Positions 10,015 through 22,510 of a stretch of DNA of 64,000 bases are shown one piece after another; position 1 is the stretch's first letter; every line of letters starts with the position of its first letter. Where the stretch lies: positions 2,301,919 to 2,365,918 of the forward strand of contig KZ111141.1 of the NCBI GenBank assembly GCA_002077045.2, written 5' to 3'. Position numbers and translations under genes: made by a program. The stretch comes from Rachicladosporium sp. CCFEE 5018 (Eukaryota > Ascomycota > Dothideomycetes > Cladosporiales > Cladosporiaceae). The notes under the pieces are model-generated. The model had not been told where the DNA came from. It ran no database searches and saw nothing but the letters and a program-made list of their open reading frames with translations.

Positions 10015-13000
10015 CTAACGTCCACCGAGCTCCTGTGAGAACCGGTTACTGAATTGACTATCTGTGCACGGTGTCAGTGATCTTCAATATTATCGTACTC
10101 TGAGCGACTTACTCTTCGAAGCCTTCTTCGCAGTCGCAGTACTACGAGACGATCCTCCGGCGAACCTCTGCATACGGTTCCCTGCTCCACTGGTCGTAGG
10201 TCCGCGGCGGCTCGGATCTACAATACGTGGAAGATCATTGACGGACTGCGAGGAGCCCGACACTAGGCCGACTCCACTCGAGATGCCCTGAGATCTTGTC
10301 GCGACATTGCTAGTGGTCTGGCGACGCTTAGCCGTTCCCGGACGCTCGACTTGAGTATCACGAGGCGCGGAACGTTTGTTGAGATTGGATCTGCCAGCGA
10401 GACGCGGATCAACGGTAGCGTAGGTTGCGGAAGTACGGCGAGTTGGCTTGGCTGAGCCTGCGACAGTGTGATACTGGCTCTGGGAGCGACCACCATGGTC
10501 AGGCACGAAAGGCGGGGAGCTGCTTTGGTTGCTATGATTGCCACTCATAGCTGACTGGCCACCGGCTATCTTGGCCTGATCAGCACGAGTGGGCTCCGGC
10601 GTCTTGTACCGATCGGTTGAGGGTAGAGGCTGCAATGCTGTACGAGGGTAGTCGTGCACGCTGCCGTAAGACGCAGTCCGCTTTGATGCGCTGTTGGGTT
10701 TGGCTACTGTCTTGCGGAAGGTGTAGTCCATCTTGGGCGCGGCGGCAACTTGTGGCGCCTCCTCAGTCCGTTGCTGCGGATCTTCGTAAATGTGGAAGTC
10801 TTGTGCGTCAGATACTGGGAGGGTCACTATCGATACGCCTCGTCCCTGGGGCTCGTTGACCAATGGCTTTCTATTCCATGTGAAGTAGCGGCTCTGCGAG
10901 GCTACGGCAGTTGCTACCGGGACCTCAGACGAAGAAACGGCGTTCTTGAAGTCTGCGAACGTCAGTAGAGCCTCGTCGAATTGTGTCTCGGGCACAGCTT
11001 CAGGTAGAGCCCGCGTGGACCCGGCGTCCAACATCTCGTCGCTGTTCGCCGTGAGAGAAGTTCTAAGCTCGAGTTGCGCCTGCGAGTCTTTGGGATAGCT
11101 GGCAGCATAGCGTCCAAATTGCGACTCATCCACAACTGGACCAGGCACCTTCGTGAGTGCATGAGCCTCGCGTGACTTCGGCCGAATCACCTCTGGAGCC
11201 ATTATTGGGCCGGTGTTGTGTGCAGAGCGGTCTACCTTGCGACGCTGTCTGGGAGGCATGGTCACAGGACCTGTGCCCATGTTCGGCGTGTCGTTAGTGG
11301 TTAATTGAAGTACTCGAGGATGAAGCGACGACTGATATGGGGTGTCTTCTGTACTGTCGTCTCGTGTCGTGAAGAGCAGTGCTGATTCGTTCGCCAGTGG
11401 TGCCGGCCTCAGCGAGTCGGGGCTGGTGTTAGTCCCAGCATTGCGTGCGTTGGAGACTGAGTCATTCACAGCCTGCTCTGCAGCCTCGAGGGCACTGATA
11501 GCTACCTTCTTGGCTTCAACAACGTTTGCGAGGTCCCGATCAGCTTTGTTGAGAGCTTCTCGCCACGTGTTTTCTTCGCGCGTGTAGCGTTCCTGAATGG
11601 ACTGCTTGAACAGCTCAACATCTCTAGTCTTCGTATGGACATCATTCTCCGCACCGGCGAGTCGACTTTGCAGAGCCTCCATTTGCACACGGTGCTTGTC
11701 TTTCTCCTCAAGCAAGACCTTATCGAAGCCCTGCTTTGTCGTCACCGCTCCGGTGTCAGACTGTGCGAGCTGGTCTTGGATCTCAGATAGCTGTCTTTGC
11801 CAGTTTTCTATGGCAGCAGCGTACTCCGACTTCATTCTCTCAATGACTGACTTTGCCACAGCCTCAGCAGACACTGCAGATTCGACTTCTGACTTCAACG
11901 CCTCCTCAGAAGCAACGAACGTGTCGATTCGGGAGAGTGCATCGTTCCTCGCGGACTCTGCGGCTTCTGTCTCTTGTTTACTCCCTTCCAGGTCGCAGGA
12001 GACTTGAGCGTTGGCCTCTTCAAGTTTCGCATGTCGGCTGCGGAGATCATGGACTTCGGATATCGCGTCTGCTGTCGCTTGTCTACACCCGTCCCTGTCG
12101 CTGGTAAGCTGGTCGTAGGCCTCTGCTTTCTCTGCAAGCTGGCTCCGGAGATTCTCGATCTCGCCAGTGAGGCTTTTGTTCCTGGTCTCGATCGCATTCT
12201 TCTCGTTCGCAGCACTATGTGCCATCTCGAGCTCGGCGTCTTTGCTTTGTAACTCAGCTTTAACTTCTTCAAACTGCGTCTTGAGATTCGAGTACACAGT
12301 CAATTCGCTCTGCAGTCGCTCAATGTCGCGACTAAGCATCTCTGCTTGTTCAGCCTTCTCGTAGAGTTGCTGCACTGCAGTATCACGCTCAGCTGCGACT
12401 TCCTTCGCCGCATTGGCGTGCGTTGCTTGCTCCTGCATGCGGAAGCTGGTGGCAGAGTCGGACATGAACCTCACGCCTTCAGCATACCCCTCCCCTCGAG
12501 CCTGCGCAACCTATGTTTTGTGTCAGTAGATTGGCATACTTGTCTGCCTGCGTTTGACTTACTTGTGTCTCGACTTCCTCTCGAGTTGGACCCGGACTTG
12601 CTGTTGTCGGGGCTGTGACCCGGGGTGCAACACCATCGATGTTAGCATCGCGCGTCGAATTATCTTGAATCAGGGCGTCCTGTGCTGATTTGGCGCTCTC
12701 GAGTTGTGTCTCTAGCTCCATAGCACGTTGGAGTGAAGTTTGCAAGCGCTCTGCGAGCTTTGCGTGTTCTTGCTTGTCAGAGACGTCCTGCTGCTCGACT
12801 GTACTCTGCCAGCTGATGAGGTCATGATGTAGAGTCTGCGTGGCACTCATCACGATGCTATTGATCCGCGCGATTGCCTCGTCATCACTGCGGCTGTCGA
12901 CGGTAGTAGCGAGAGCGTGGACAGCTTTCTCAACTCTGTTTTTGTTGTCAGTCTTCCGTCTAGAAACACGTAAAGCTTGACTCACTTCGTCACCTTAGCT

Positions 13001-14496
13001 CCAACGTTCTCACTGACAGCTGCACAGTCGCTTGGACTGGCCATAGCCGTTTCATTGAGACTCTTCAGCGTCTGTTGCATCGTCTGCAGCTCACGAGTGA
13101 GGTTAACTACTTTGTCTGCAACAGCGCTGAGCTGCGTCCCGAACGTCGCTTGAAGAGTAACGATACTGTCAGCTAGTGATTTACGCTCAGCACTCTCCAG
13201 TTCCACGACCTTTGTCTCAAGGACTTGTATGCTGGTCTTCTGCTCGATGATTTGATGCGCAGCAGTCTCGAGCTTCGCTAATACATCAGCATGGCTTGAT
13301 TTGACACCCTGCAGTCTTATCTCTAGGTCTTCTACCGTCCTCTCAGTGTCAATTTTCTCTCCCTCAGCCTTCTCCAGCAGTTGCGCGATGCTTTGCAGCT
13401 CGTTGATCCTTGACTGAGCAGTGTCACGCAAGTCCTGTATGACTTTCGCTGAATCGCGCTGCTCGACCTCACGATCTGCATCGGCCTTCTGCTTCTCCTG
13501 CTTCTCAGTGCGCAGATCCTCTCGAAGTCTGTGGACTCGACGATCTAGATCAGCGCTAGCCTCGTGAGACGCTGAGCTTTCGGCTTCTAGATATGCACGT
13601 TCCTGGTTGAATGCAGAGATCAAGCTCTGCTCTTTCTGACGTAGCTTGTACTCAATGACTCTGAGCAAGTCGTGCGTGTCATCATCTGGTGCCGTGCGAG
13701 GCGTGACGGAGGGATGTTGGGTGCGAGAGTAATCGCGATGAATCTCCTGCGGTGCTGGCTGAGAAAAGCGAACTTGTCTAGAAGGGGTTGGCTGAAATGG
13801 CTCGGCAAGGGCTTCATGGTCGATATGCGTAGGACGTGCCTGGCCACCGCCATGTGGAGGATCAGCATACTGTTGCGTGGTTTCAGCTTCATTGTCCAAC
13901 ACATCGATGTCGATGTTCTCGGCATGATCGTCGTCTACGCTGCTTGAGGATGACTCAGAGTATATTTGCTGATCACATCGCTCTTGGTCGTCGAGAGCTA
14001 TGTCATGGACTGCCTCGGGCAAGGTGTCTCCATCTGGCCAGTTTCCGTGAACGGGCGTTGACGGCACAAAAGGTGCGTCAATCGTCATGCCATCTGCTGC
14101 AGGATGCTTGTCAACAGGCTGGGTGGTTTGCGTCTTCTCCGCGCTAGTCGTGTTGGGCAGCTGCTCGTACGAGTCCGAAGGACGCTCCACAGTCGCTCTA
14201 AGATGACTGGAGTAAACTTCGTTACGGACCTCGACAGCGTCCGAATAAGACGCCTCCGAGTGGGCGTCAGGTTCATCATCGCTGTACGGTCCATCGACGT
14301 GAGCATATGTCTCGGAAGAGTGCTGGGTGTCTGCTTCCAGTGCCAGTGGCTCATCCTGCATATCCGAGCTTCCATCGTTAGCCTCAGACTTGCCGGCTTC
14401 GTTGTCCTGTTGGAGATCTGCTCCAGTACCAGTCCAATTAACAGGCTCATTACGACTCTCGAATGCAGCGGCATCGGCACCCGAATCTTTAGCCAT
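10015..14496 (-). CDS. large coiled-coil protein with acidic N-terminus, function unknown
   Basis: Four exons: 14496-12986, 12935-12563, 12510-10113, 10061-10015, with three 51-52 nt introns (GTGAGT, GTAAGT, GTAAGT donors; each with a CTGAC branch site). The product is 1442 residues. Residues 1-290 are acidic, Ser/Asp/Glu-rich and disordered. About 300-900 is a long heptad-bearing coiled coil rich in Glu, Lys, Gln, Ala and Leu. About 900-1442 is basic, Ser/Pro/Arg-rich and disordered. The last short exon replaces an unspliced end and gives a Phe-Ser-Asn-Arg-Phe-Ser-Gln-Glu-Leu tail. I do not recognise the family; the layout (long coil, basic tail) would suit a cytoskeletal, spindle-pole or chromosome-scaffold protein, but that is only analogy. 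Start chosen at 14496 because sequence upstream lacks the acidic character. Confidence 0.85.
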
Positions 14497-15875
14497 GATA
14501 TCGGGCGTGAACTTGATGCTTGTGATCGAAGGGTATGAAATATGAAATACGAGCCAGGTACGAGGGCGAGTAACACCACATAGCACCTCGCATCATCTCA
14601 TTGGTACCGTGTGAATTGACCGTGAAAGATGGGAAGTGTGGTGCAGTCGTGTAAGAAAGTCGAGCATGAAGTCGAGATAAGGTTCAGGCAACCAGAGAGC
14701 GACTTCCCTCCATGGTGAAGGAGAGACCACGCGCCTTGGGAACTGATTGTGTGCGTGACGTCTTACATGATTGAGAAATCAACTTATCTTGTCTTCCTAC
14801 CTCCGCTCTTGAAAAGGTCTGAATGTCTCGATTGCAAAGATTCCTCGCTTGTGGGTTGACACAGCACACCGCGGAAACGTGATCTCTGAATGGGGTGCCA
14901 TGGAGAGGCGATGCTGCCAACCGCAGAAGCTACGTTATCCTTCGACGATGTAGCGAGAGCAGATTGACCCTCGCGGTGCACTCGGCATTAGCATATGGAT
15001 CTTTGATTGTCAGAAGAGCGGGAGTACCTCATTACTACGAGACCCGGTCTTATGCTTCTGTATTCACTTACTTCCACGATCTGAGACTGGCGTTGCCTCA
15101 TCAAGTGTCGCCAAAAGCGACTTCAGATCTTGATACCATTCTGACCGACCTACGAAGTGGTCAAGGCTGTCCGCGTTCGGATCGCTGATGCAGCCTCCGG
15201 TCGATGTGGCATGAACAACCAGGACAATCAACGACATCAGATGCCAATAAGTCTGGCCTCTCCATCTGAACACGAGCAGCGAACTTGCTTCTCCTGTAAA
15301 GAGCTGGCCGCCAGCAAAGACTGAGCCAAAAATTATGGACGAACGCAACGGTTGCACGGCTGATCTCATCTGCCTCGCACTGTAGGTACCAAGCCATGTC
15401 ATGCGCATTCCTGCAGGTACACGATGATTGAGTGTGCCTCGATGGCAATTGCCAACATTGAAGCGTCGTTGTGGCAAGCAGAGACGCAGCAGGGGGGGTC
15501 GCCCAAAGGCACAGAAGTCACGACAGAACTCAGCACGCCCGGCTCATCACATCACGATGGTCCGTGCTTGGAAGCGGCCAATCGAACCGCACACCTACCC
15601 TCGACCTCACCCTCTAGCCGCCCATGGACGCTGAATCGTTGCCATTCGCGTGATAATGCCGATTAGGTGACGGTCCTCACAGCGACTGGGAGGGCATGAT
15701 TCCAAGACCTATCATGTCGGGCGCTTACATAGTGGTATTGGCTGAGCAAGAGAACGCGGTGAGCTGGCCGGATGGCCTCGACTCTCTTTCCACTCTAGTC
15801 TTGGACCGTCTGGAATTCTTCTTTTGAGCTTCAGGTGTTGAGGCGACTCCCGCGCATCCAGTGCAGGACTTAAAC
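14497..15875. other. 1.4 kb divergent intergenic region
   Basis: Lies between the coiled-coil gene (minus) and the Ser/Thr-rich membrane protein (plus). Open frames here are short, overlap in several frames and show no domain or codon bias. No tRNA-like sequence was found. It should contain both promoters. The 100 bases before 15876 are C/T-rich, suiting the 5' UTR of the plus-strand gene. Confidence 0.5.
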
Positions 15876-16740
15876 ATGCGTTCTATTCTCTTCTCCTTAG
15901 TCCTGGCGCTGGCGCCACTAACCCTCGCGCAAGAGAACGTCGCGACAGTCGTTGTCTACGTCACGGCAGACTCAACACCCACAGCAGCTCCGACAGTCGT
16001 CCAACAAATCGCCTCCTCCGCTTCCGCCACGGTGACCACACCCACGCAGATTCCAAGCTCGACGTTGGCAACCAGCATCAGCTCTGCGTCAGCGGCCACA
16101 CCCACGGCATCAAGCTCTGCAGGCGGCACCGAGTACAACGCGCCAGGCAGCGCTGGCTCTACGGACTCTGGCTCCGACTTGGGCGCCTCGGGCTCAGATG
16201 GCGGCAACTCTTTCAGCCTCTCGAAAGGCGCCATAGCAGGGATAATCGTGGTCGTAGTCCTTGTAGCTCTATTCGGCAGTACGGGTTCCCCACATATCTT
16301 TCAATTTCCCGCTGCGGCCACAACACTAACTCACTCGTCCCTCAGTTGCAAGCACCATTCTCTTCGTAGTAGCGAAACGCCGTTCTTGGACGATCAGGGA
16401 AACGCTCCGTCACGGCTCCCGGCGTCTCACAGGTCGCGGACCCACAGCCCCTCCTTCATCATCCCGAAAAGGCGGCGTCATGATAGCCGATCGCGGCAGC
16501 CGGAAAGCCATACGCATTGATTCGCCGCAGCGACAGCCGCAGAAAGGCGGGCTGGAGGGGAAGGGATGGGGACATAAGAGGGGTGTTGTTGTGGATAGAA
16601 GGGAGAGAGGAGGGGACTTGGAGAAGGGGAAGATGCCAGGAGTGGGCAATCGGGAGGTGAGGGCGTTGGATGGGAGGGGGGCGGGGGCAAGGAGGGAGAA
16701 GGGGTGGGTTGGGAAGGTGTGGGGTGGGTGGTGGAAGTGA
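15876..16740 (+). CDS. Ser/Thr-rich single-pass membrane protein (cell-surface sensor-like)
   Basis: Two exons: 15876-16278 and 16346-16740 (67-nt intron, GTACGG donor, ACTAAC branch, CTCAG acceptor); 265 residues. Residues 1-18 form a signal peptide ending Leu-Ala-Gln. Residues 20-115 are a Ser/Thr/Ala/Pro-rich, probably O-mannosylated ectodomain without Cys, so this is not a WSC protein. One membrane helix spans about 118-145, completed only by the splice, and is followed by Lys-Arg-Arg as a stop-transfer signal. The tail of about 120 residues is Gly/Arg/Lys-rich. This layout resembles fungal Mid2-type sensors or other mucin-like surface proteins; no family is recognised with certainty. The start at 15876 is the first ATG in frame with the signal peptide. 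Confidence 0.8.
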
Positions 16741-16784
16741 ATTCGTATATGAGGCCACGGGGTGGGAAAGGTTTTGTGTATCAT

Positions 16785-18236
16785 CTATGTATTCTCCCTC
16801 CCCGGCCAATCCGGCGCTAAACTCTCAAGCCCGCCTTCAAACTGCTCAACATCGTACTCTCCCGGATACCTCTCCACCACATCTTTCAACTTCGCCATCT
16901 GCTCCACCTGCTCTTCCGTCATCTCCTCATAAACATCCTCCATCAAGTTCCGCAAAGCCGGATGCCGTTCCTTCTCAGCCTTGCGATAAGCCTCTAATAC
17001 CCCTTTCCGCGCCTCACTCCGCAAACTTTTCTCCTTCTCCCCGTCCCAGATCCCCTTGCCCTCCATCCACTTCCGCATCCTGGCTATGGGATTGTCTCTC
17101 CGTTTCCAGTCCTCGACTTCAGCTTTGGCGCGGTAGGCGAAGCTGTCGTCGGACGTGGAGTGGTGGGATACGCGATAGGACATGGCTTCGAGCAGCACCG
17201 GTTTGCCGCCATCGCTGAGAGCAAGCTCCCGGGCCCGAGCGGTGGCTTCCCGGACTGCTAGAATGTCGTTACCATCCACGCGGATGGTGTCGATGCCGTA
17301 GCCTACACCGCGTGAAGCTATGCCGTCGCCGCGGTATTGTTCCAAAGTTGGTGTAGAGATCGCGTAGCCGTTGTTGCGGCATATGAAGATGATCGGACAA
17401 GATCGCGTGGCTGCGATATTTAGACCAGCGTGGAAGTCGCCTTCTGATGCGGCGCCGTCGCCAAAGTAGCAAACTACTACTCTCTGCTCTGCGGTAGGAT
17501 TGGCTTGGTTCTGCAGCTTTACGGCGTACGCGCCCCCTGCAGCCTGAGGGATCTGCGTGGCGAGGGGAGAGGAGATGGTGTGCAGATGCAGCTTCGAGGA
17601 GCCGTAGTGTACAGGCATGTTCCGGCCTTTCCCTGGGTCTTTCGTAGTTGCGAAAAGCTGTGCCATGAAATCGTCCATTGTGAAGCCGCGGTATTGGAAG
17701 ATGCCTTGCTCACGATACTGCGTGAAGACTGGATCGTTTGGTGAAAGTGCCGAGGCAGACCCAACGGCAATGCCTTCCTCGCCTGCGGAGACCATGTAGA
17801 AGGATACGCGGCCTTGGCGTTGGGCGTCGAACATGATTAGGTCCATGACGGAGACTGTGACCATATCTTTGTAGAGACGGAGGGCTTCCTCGTCGGAGAT
17901 CGTTAGAGTCTCTGCGTTAGGGTCGACTATGGCGCCGTCTTGGTCCAATACTCTGTACGTGGGCATTGCATCGTCCTCGCCGGCTCGCGAGAATGCGAGC
18001 TTGGTTGTGAACTTGCTGTTTATTGCGCCTGGGAATTGAATGCTACGCAGATGTTAGCCTTCGTCTTTTTCCTTGGATCTTGTTTGCAGTGCGTACCGGT
18101 CTGATCCTTGCCTCTGCGACAGCTTCGACTGCGACCGTCGTTGGCATTGGAGGCACACATGTCCACGAGAAGCTTGTGTCGACGATACAGCAATGGATGC
18201 GCGTCTTGCGACTCGCGACAGGGCTTGAGAAGCCAT
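16785..18236 (-). CDS. BCKDHA: branched-chain 2-oxoacid dehydrogenase E1 subunit alpha, mitochondrial
   Basis: Two exons: 18236-18097 and 18042-16785 (54-nt intron, GTACGC donor, GCTAAC branch, CGTAG acceptor); 465 residues. The first about 45 residues are rich in Arg, Ser and Gln, a mitochondrial presequence. The thiamine diphosphate motif Gly-Asp-Gly-Ala plus Asn-Asn about 28 residues later is intact. The loop Ser-His-His-Ser-Thr-Ser-Asp-Asp-Ser matches the regulatory phosphorylation loop of BCKDH E1 alpha, so control by a BCKDH kinase is likely (family). The enzyme decarboxylates the keto acids from Leu, Ile and Val in the mitochondrial matrix, together with E1 beta, E2 and E3. Those partner genes are not in the window. 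Tail to tail with the surface protein, only 44 bp apart. Confidence 0.95.
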
Positions 18237-18948
18237 GGCCGGGCTTCGATATTACCAACTACATGTTTTCATCCACGAAGAAAGAGACTACACTCTGCGT
18301 CGCTTACCCTCGGCTTCTGGGTGTTCCTTGCAGATGGACCACCCCACGATTGCGAAAGAGGCTCTGCGGCTTTGTCAACGTGATTGTGGGGAAGAGATCT
18401 GTCTCGAGTCATGTCACAAGGCCGTTTGCATGCGCTCGCTTTAATCTCTCATGGCGGGTGTAGGACCTTTGTACCATAGATGAGCGTCGTAGCATGTCCT
18501 TCGGAAGTCACCATGCTCTGGGTGAGATTTTAGAGGTGGATAGCATTGGAGACATCATATCTGCCGGCGCGTAGTTCCAGAGCTTGTCGAAGCGGAGTGT
18601 TTGAGATCGTCCACTCGATTTGTTTCCATCACTCAAGCATGCTTGAGGTCATGGCATACAGCAGAGTCTGCTCGCGAGCAACATCGAGTCGTAAAGGCCA
18701 AGGTCCTCGGAGTCGATGCTATGGAGATCATTCAAGGAAGTGTCATGAAACAAGACTACGCCTGTGCAATATAGCCGGACAGACATTTGGCAGAGGCGAT
18801 GACGCAGCAGCCTCGTGCTCTCTGTGGCGGTGCGACTTTGTACTGGCCGAGCTGTTGGTACATCTGAGGTACTGTACAAGCTCAAGGCTTCTCTATTCCA
18901 CCTAAGCTGTCGCCTGCCGCCGTGACATTGCCATAGTGTACAGCAATC
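18237..18948. promoter_or_regulatory. divergent intergenic region, BCKDH E1 alpha / HSE1
   Basis: 712 bp between two divergent start codons, expected to carry both promoters. Short frames in it have no coding character. No specific binding site could be assigned by eye. Confidence 0.45.
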
Positions 18949-21082
18949 ATGTTCCGCGCAGCAACATCGCCCATGGAGGCGTCAGTGGGTGAGTTGTTCT
19001 CCAGCACAAGGCTACCACACGTGAGCAGCTACTGACACTCTTCCCAGTCAAGGCCACAGACGAGGCGCTCGTTGCCGAAGACTGGTCCCTGATCCTCGAC
19101 ATCTGCGATCGCGTCTCCACGACCCCTCAAGGACCATCCCAAGCAGTCTCCGCACTGATTAAGCGACTGGCACATCGAAATGCAAACGTGCAGCTCTACA
19201 CGCTCGAGCTCGCAAACGCTCTGTCACAAAACTGTGGCCCTGAGCTCCATCGCGAACTCGCTTCCAAAGCCTTCACAGATGCCTTACTACGACTGGCCAG
19301 CGACAGGAACAGCCACACGCAGGTCAAGCAGAAGGTGTTCGAGCGCATGGCAGGTTGGACGGAGCAGTTCAAGGGCAGCCATGAGCTAGGCATCATGGAG
19401 CAGAGCTACGGGAAGCTCAAGACTAGCCAGCCCGGTTTGATGCCGCCAAGCAAGCCAGTCAAGCAGCAGATCAGCGGGGATGATCGGAGGAAGGAGGAAG
19501 AGGAGCTGCAGATGGCGCTCGCGTTGAGTGTGCAGGAAAGCAAAGCACCAGCTGCGCAGACGAACGGCAGTGTGGGCGATGATAGTCAGCCACAGCCCGC
19601 GCAAACGGCGCCGGGAGCACAGGCGCAGGGGACTACGGCTGCGACAGTCAGTCGCGTGAGGGCATTATATGACTTTACGCCTTCCGAGGCAGGCGAGCTG
19701 GCGTTCAAGAAGAACGACATCATTGCCGTGTTGGAGAGTGTGTACAAGGACTGGTGGAAGGGAAGTCTGCGAGGGCAGACGGGTATCTTCCCGCTGAACT
19801 ATGTGGAGAAGTTGAAGGATCCTACCAAGGAAGAGCTTGAGCGGGATGCCGACATGGAGTCCGAGGTCTTCGGTGAGGTCAGAAATGTGGAGAAGCTGCT
19901 TGCGCTATTGAGCACAGAGACTGGTAGTGGCAGGCGAGGGGAGAGGGAGGAAGACGAGATCGCCGACTTGTATCAGAGGACTGTGAGCATCCGGCCGAAG
20001 TTGGTGGAGTTGATTGGGAAGTACTCGCAGAAGAAAGGTGAGCTCCATGTTGTGTTTATGCGAGTGTATGACAGTACTGACAATCAGCAGACGACTTCAC
20101 ACAACTGAACGAGAAGTTCATCAAGGCACGTCGAGACTACGAGGCACTACTCGAAGCCTCAATGTCGCAGCCTCAACGCTACCAACAACAATACCCAGTG
20201 CGACAGCCTCACCGACAAGGCATGGCCCCCCCGCACATGTATGCACCTCAGCAACACCAACAACCCTACGCCATTCAGCCACCTCCCGCCGGCTACCCAC
20301 CACAAGGTGGCCCTCCACCTCAGAACTTCGCACCATACGCCTCGCAGAGTAGCACTCATCTCCCACCCCCTCAACAACCCCAGCAAGAGCCACCTCGCTT
20401 CTACTCCCCCGCACCTCCTTCCGAGGCACCACCACAACAGCAAACCCAACCCTCGTACCCCTCACCCTACCCACCTTCAGCAGGCGCGGCACCCAAACCA
20501 GCCACAGCGCCCTTCCACTTCATTCCCGGTGGCGTTCAGCCTCCCCCTCCGCAGCAAGACCCTCAACTCCGCCGCAAACCCTCGCCGCAGACCTCAGATC
20601 CATATACGCAGCCACCACAACAACAACTCCCACCCCAACACCTCCAACAACCGCAATTCCAAGGCCAGATCCGCCCAAACTCAATCCACACCCTAAATTC
20701 CGGAAACCCACAAGAGTTGGCGACCGGCGGCTATGAATCACCCGTCGACAATCGCCACTCGTATCCTCCCGCGCAGCAACAGCAGCCGCAGTATGCACCT
20801 CCTGGCCCACCGGTGGAGGGACACGGGTATGATCCTTATGCGCAGGCGCCGCCTGTACAGCAGGTGCCGGGGCAGAGGAGCGATTTGCAGGATTTGCCGA
20901 GTCGGCAGAGGACGCATAGTTTCGAGAGTCCGAGTAGTGCTTATAGTCAGCATCCGCCGCAGGGGGACCTCGGGCAAGGGCAAGGGGGATATCAGGCTTA
21001 TCAGCCACAGCCTCAAGGGCTCGGTGCAGCGCCTGGGGTAGGACAGGGCGGCGCGGGTGATCCGGGGGATTACTACAGGTAG
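18949..21082 (+). CDS. HSE1: ESCRT-0 subunit Hse1 (VHS, UIM, SH3)
   Basis: Three exons: 18949-18988, 19048-20037, 20091-21082; 673 residues. The tiny first exon gives Met-Phe-Arg and reaches the VHS domain (about 15-145). A ubiquitin-interacting motif (Glu-Glu-Glu-Leu-Gln-Met-Ala-Leu-Ala-Leu-Ser) lies near 164-178. An SH3 domain (Ala-Leu-Tyr-Asp-Phe ... Trp-Trp-Lys-Gly ... Pro-Leu-Asn-Tyr-Val) lies near 214-270. A helical GAT-like segment runs to about 365. The last 300 residues are Gln/Pro/Tyr-rich and disordered. Hse1 pairs with Vps27 on endosomes and sorts ubiquitinated cargo into multivesicular bodies (family). The third exon could also begin at 20088, adding one residue. The Pro/Gln tail is longer than in yeast Hse1. 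Confidence 0.95.
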
Positions 21083-21465
21083 CCGAGAACGCAAACTAGC
21101 GTTAGGATTGAACACGCAGACCTAGTTGCGTAGACCCACTCTCCTCTTTGCATACCACAAATTCTTTTGGATCGTGAGGCACTAGTGGCGTCAAAGGCGC
21201 AGGCTCAAGTTAGAACGAGGGGAACAGCGTGAACGCGACGGGGTTTGTCGAAGTGTTTGAAAATGTATGCACAACCGCTCGTCCGCTCTACCAACCCCAT
21301 CCCTCGCCCTGATTAACCCCCTCCTCCGCTATCCTCCATGATCTCCTCGTGCTCTTCCACTTCTACTACACCACCACCCCATCACACCGCCATGCACCTG
21401 TCCCCAATCCACAGCTTCGCTCTGTTCTACCACATTATCGCTGATCGTCGCCCTTTGGCTAGAGT
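21083..21465. other. convergent intergenic region
   Basis: 383 bp between the 3' ends of HSE1 (plus) and cytochrome b5 (minus). C/T-rich in part; no gene seen. Confidence 0.5.
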
Positions 21466-22084
21466 CTATATCTGCACGCTCTTCTTGTTCGCATACAGAT
21501 ACGTATACGCGAAGAACGCCAGTGCGCCCCCAAACAGGATTAGGGCGTACACCGAAATTCCCAGTCCTGTGGCATCAGAGGCGTTCTTCGGCACTGAGAC
21601 ACCGGCGGGTTTTGCGCTCGGGGCGGGAGGGTCGTTTTCCTGTCGCGTAGTGTCAGTACTCCTGATATGCTTTGCCAGGTTGCTGGCGGTTGGGGCGATT
21701 GCGTACACCGCGCTTCAGTGTTCCAACTAGTAGGCCATTGAGGATCTCCCGTGCCTCGTCGCTGTGGCCTACGTCTTCGAAGGCTTCGGAGGCATCTTGG
21801 CCGCCGACGTCGAGGAGGACTTCTTCGCCGCCACTGTGTTATACATCAGTCCTTGATTGCGACTTGGGGGGGAGTTGGTCGCCTGGGGGCGAATGGGACG
21901 AGGGAGGCGTACGGATGCTCGTCTACGAATGCTAGGAGGGCGTTGTTAGTATGGCGAGGAGCAGCTGCAGATGGCTTGAATAGCGCCTACAAGATGTGTC
22001 GTAGACTTTATCGTGGACGATCATGAAGCAGTCCTTCTTCGTCGTGTGCTCGGCTACATCGCTAAAGGTGAATTCTTTCGACAT
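21466..22084 (-). CDS. CYB5: cytochrome b5, tail-anchored
   Basis: Four exons: 22084-21991, 21931-21913 (only 19 nt), 21833-21707, 21639-21466; 137 residues. The splices rebuild the cytochrome b5 fold: Asp-Glu-His-Pro-Gly-Gly with axial His 37, and Val-Gly-His with second axial His 61, the usual 24 residues apart. A Pro/Ala-rich linker leads to a C-terminal membrane helix (about 108-130) and a short basic end, as in ER tail-anchored cytochrome b5. The protein passes electrons to fatty-acid desaturases, hydroxylases and some P450s (family). The third donor is read as GTACGC after Arg-Gly because it keeps the frame. Divergent from PAN2, with 426 bp between the starts. Confidence 0.94.
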
Positions 22085-22510
22085 TTTGGGCGGTCTGGTG
22101 TTGTTCCTCGGGCGGTTCGGTGTTCTCACAGTATCGTTGCAGGCAATGCAGTACAGAGGAAATATGTCTTGTCGGAGTATCCGATATGAGATGTACAATC
22201 CAGGGTAATCTTCAATTCAACGTCCGCGATTCGCTTCCGGCTCACATGCAAAGCGAGGTGGGGGTCTAAAGGCGGAGAGAATCCGCTGCACGGGCGGAAC
22301 CGCAACGCCTACCTAGGTGCTTCGTTCCTTACCTCATCGACTTTCGCAAGACGCGATCTAAACGACAGCCGCGGTGCCGCGGGCGAGTGCCGTGGTTGCA
22401 TGGGATAGCGTCGTCTTTGTTTCCTTCCCATACCTGATCCATACCACCCGAGTTGGCGTACCGGGCTTGCTGACTTCAGAGGCAGGCGAGGGGACGAGGT
22501 GGGAGGTGAG
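22085..22510. promoter_or_regulatory. divergent intergenic region, CYB5 / PAN2
   Basis: 426 bp between two divergent start codons. GC-rich in the middle; no TATA element. Both promoters must lie here. Confidence 0.45.
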
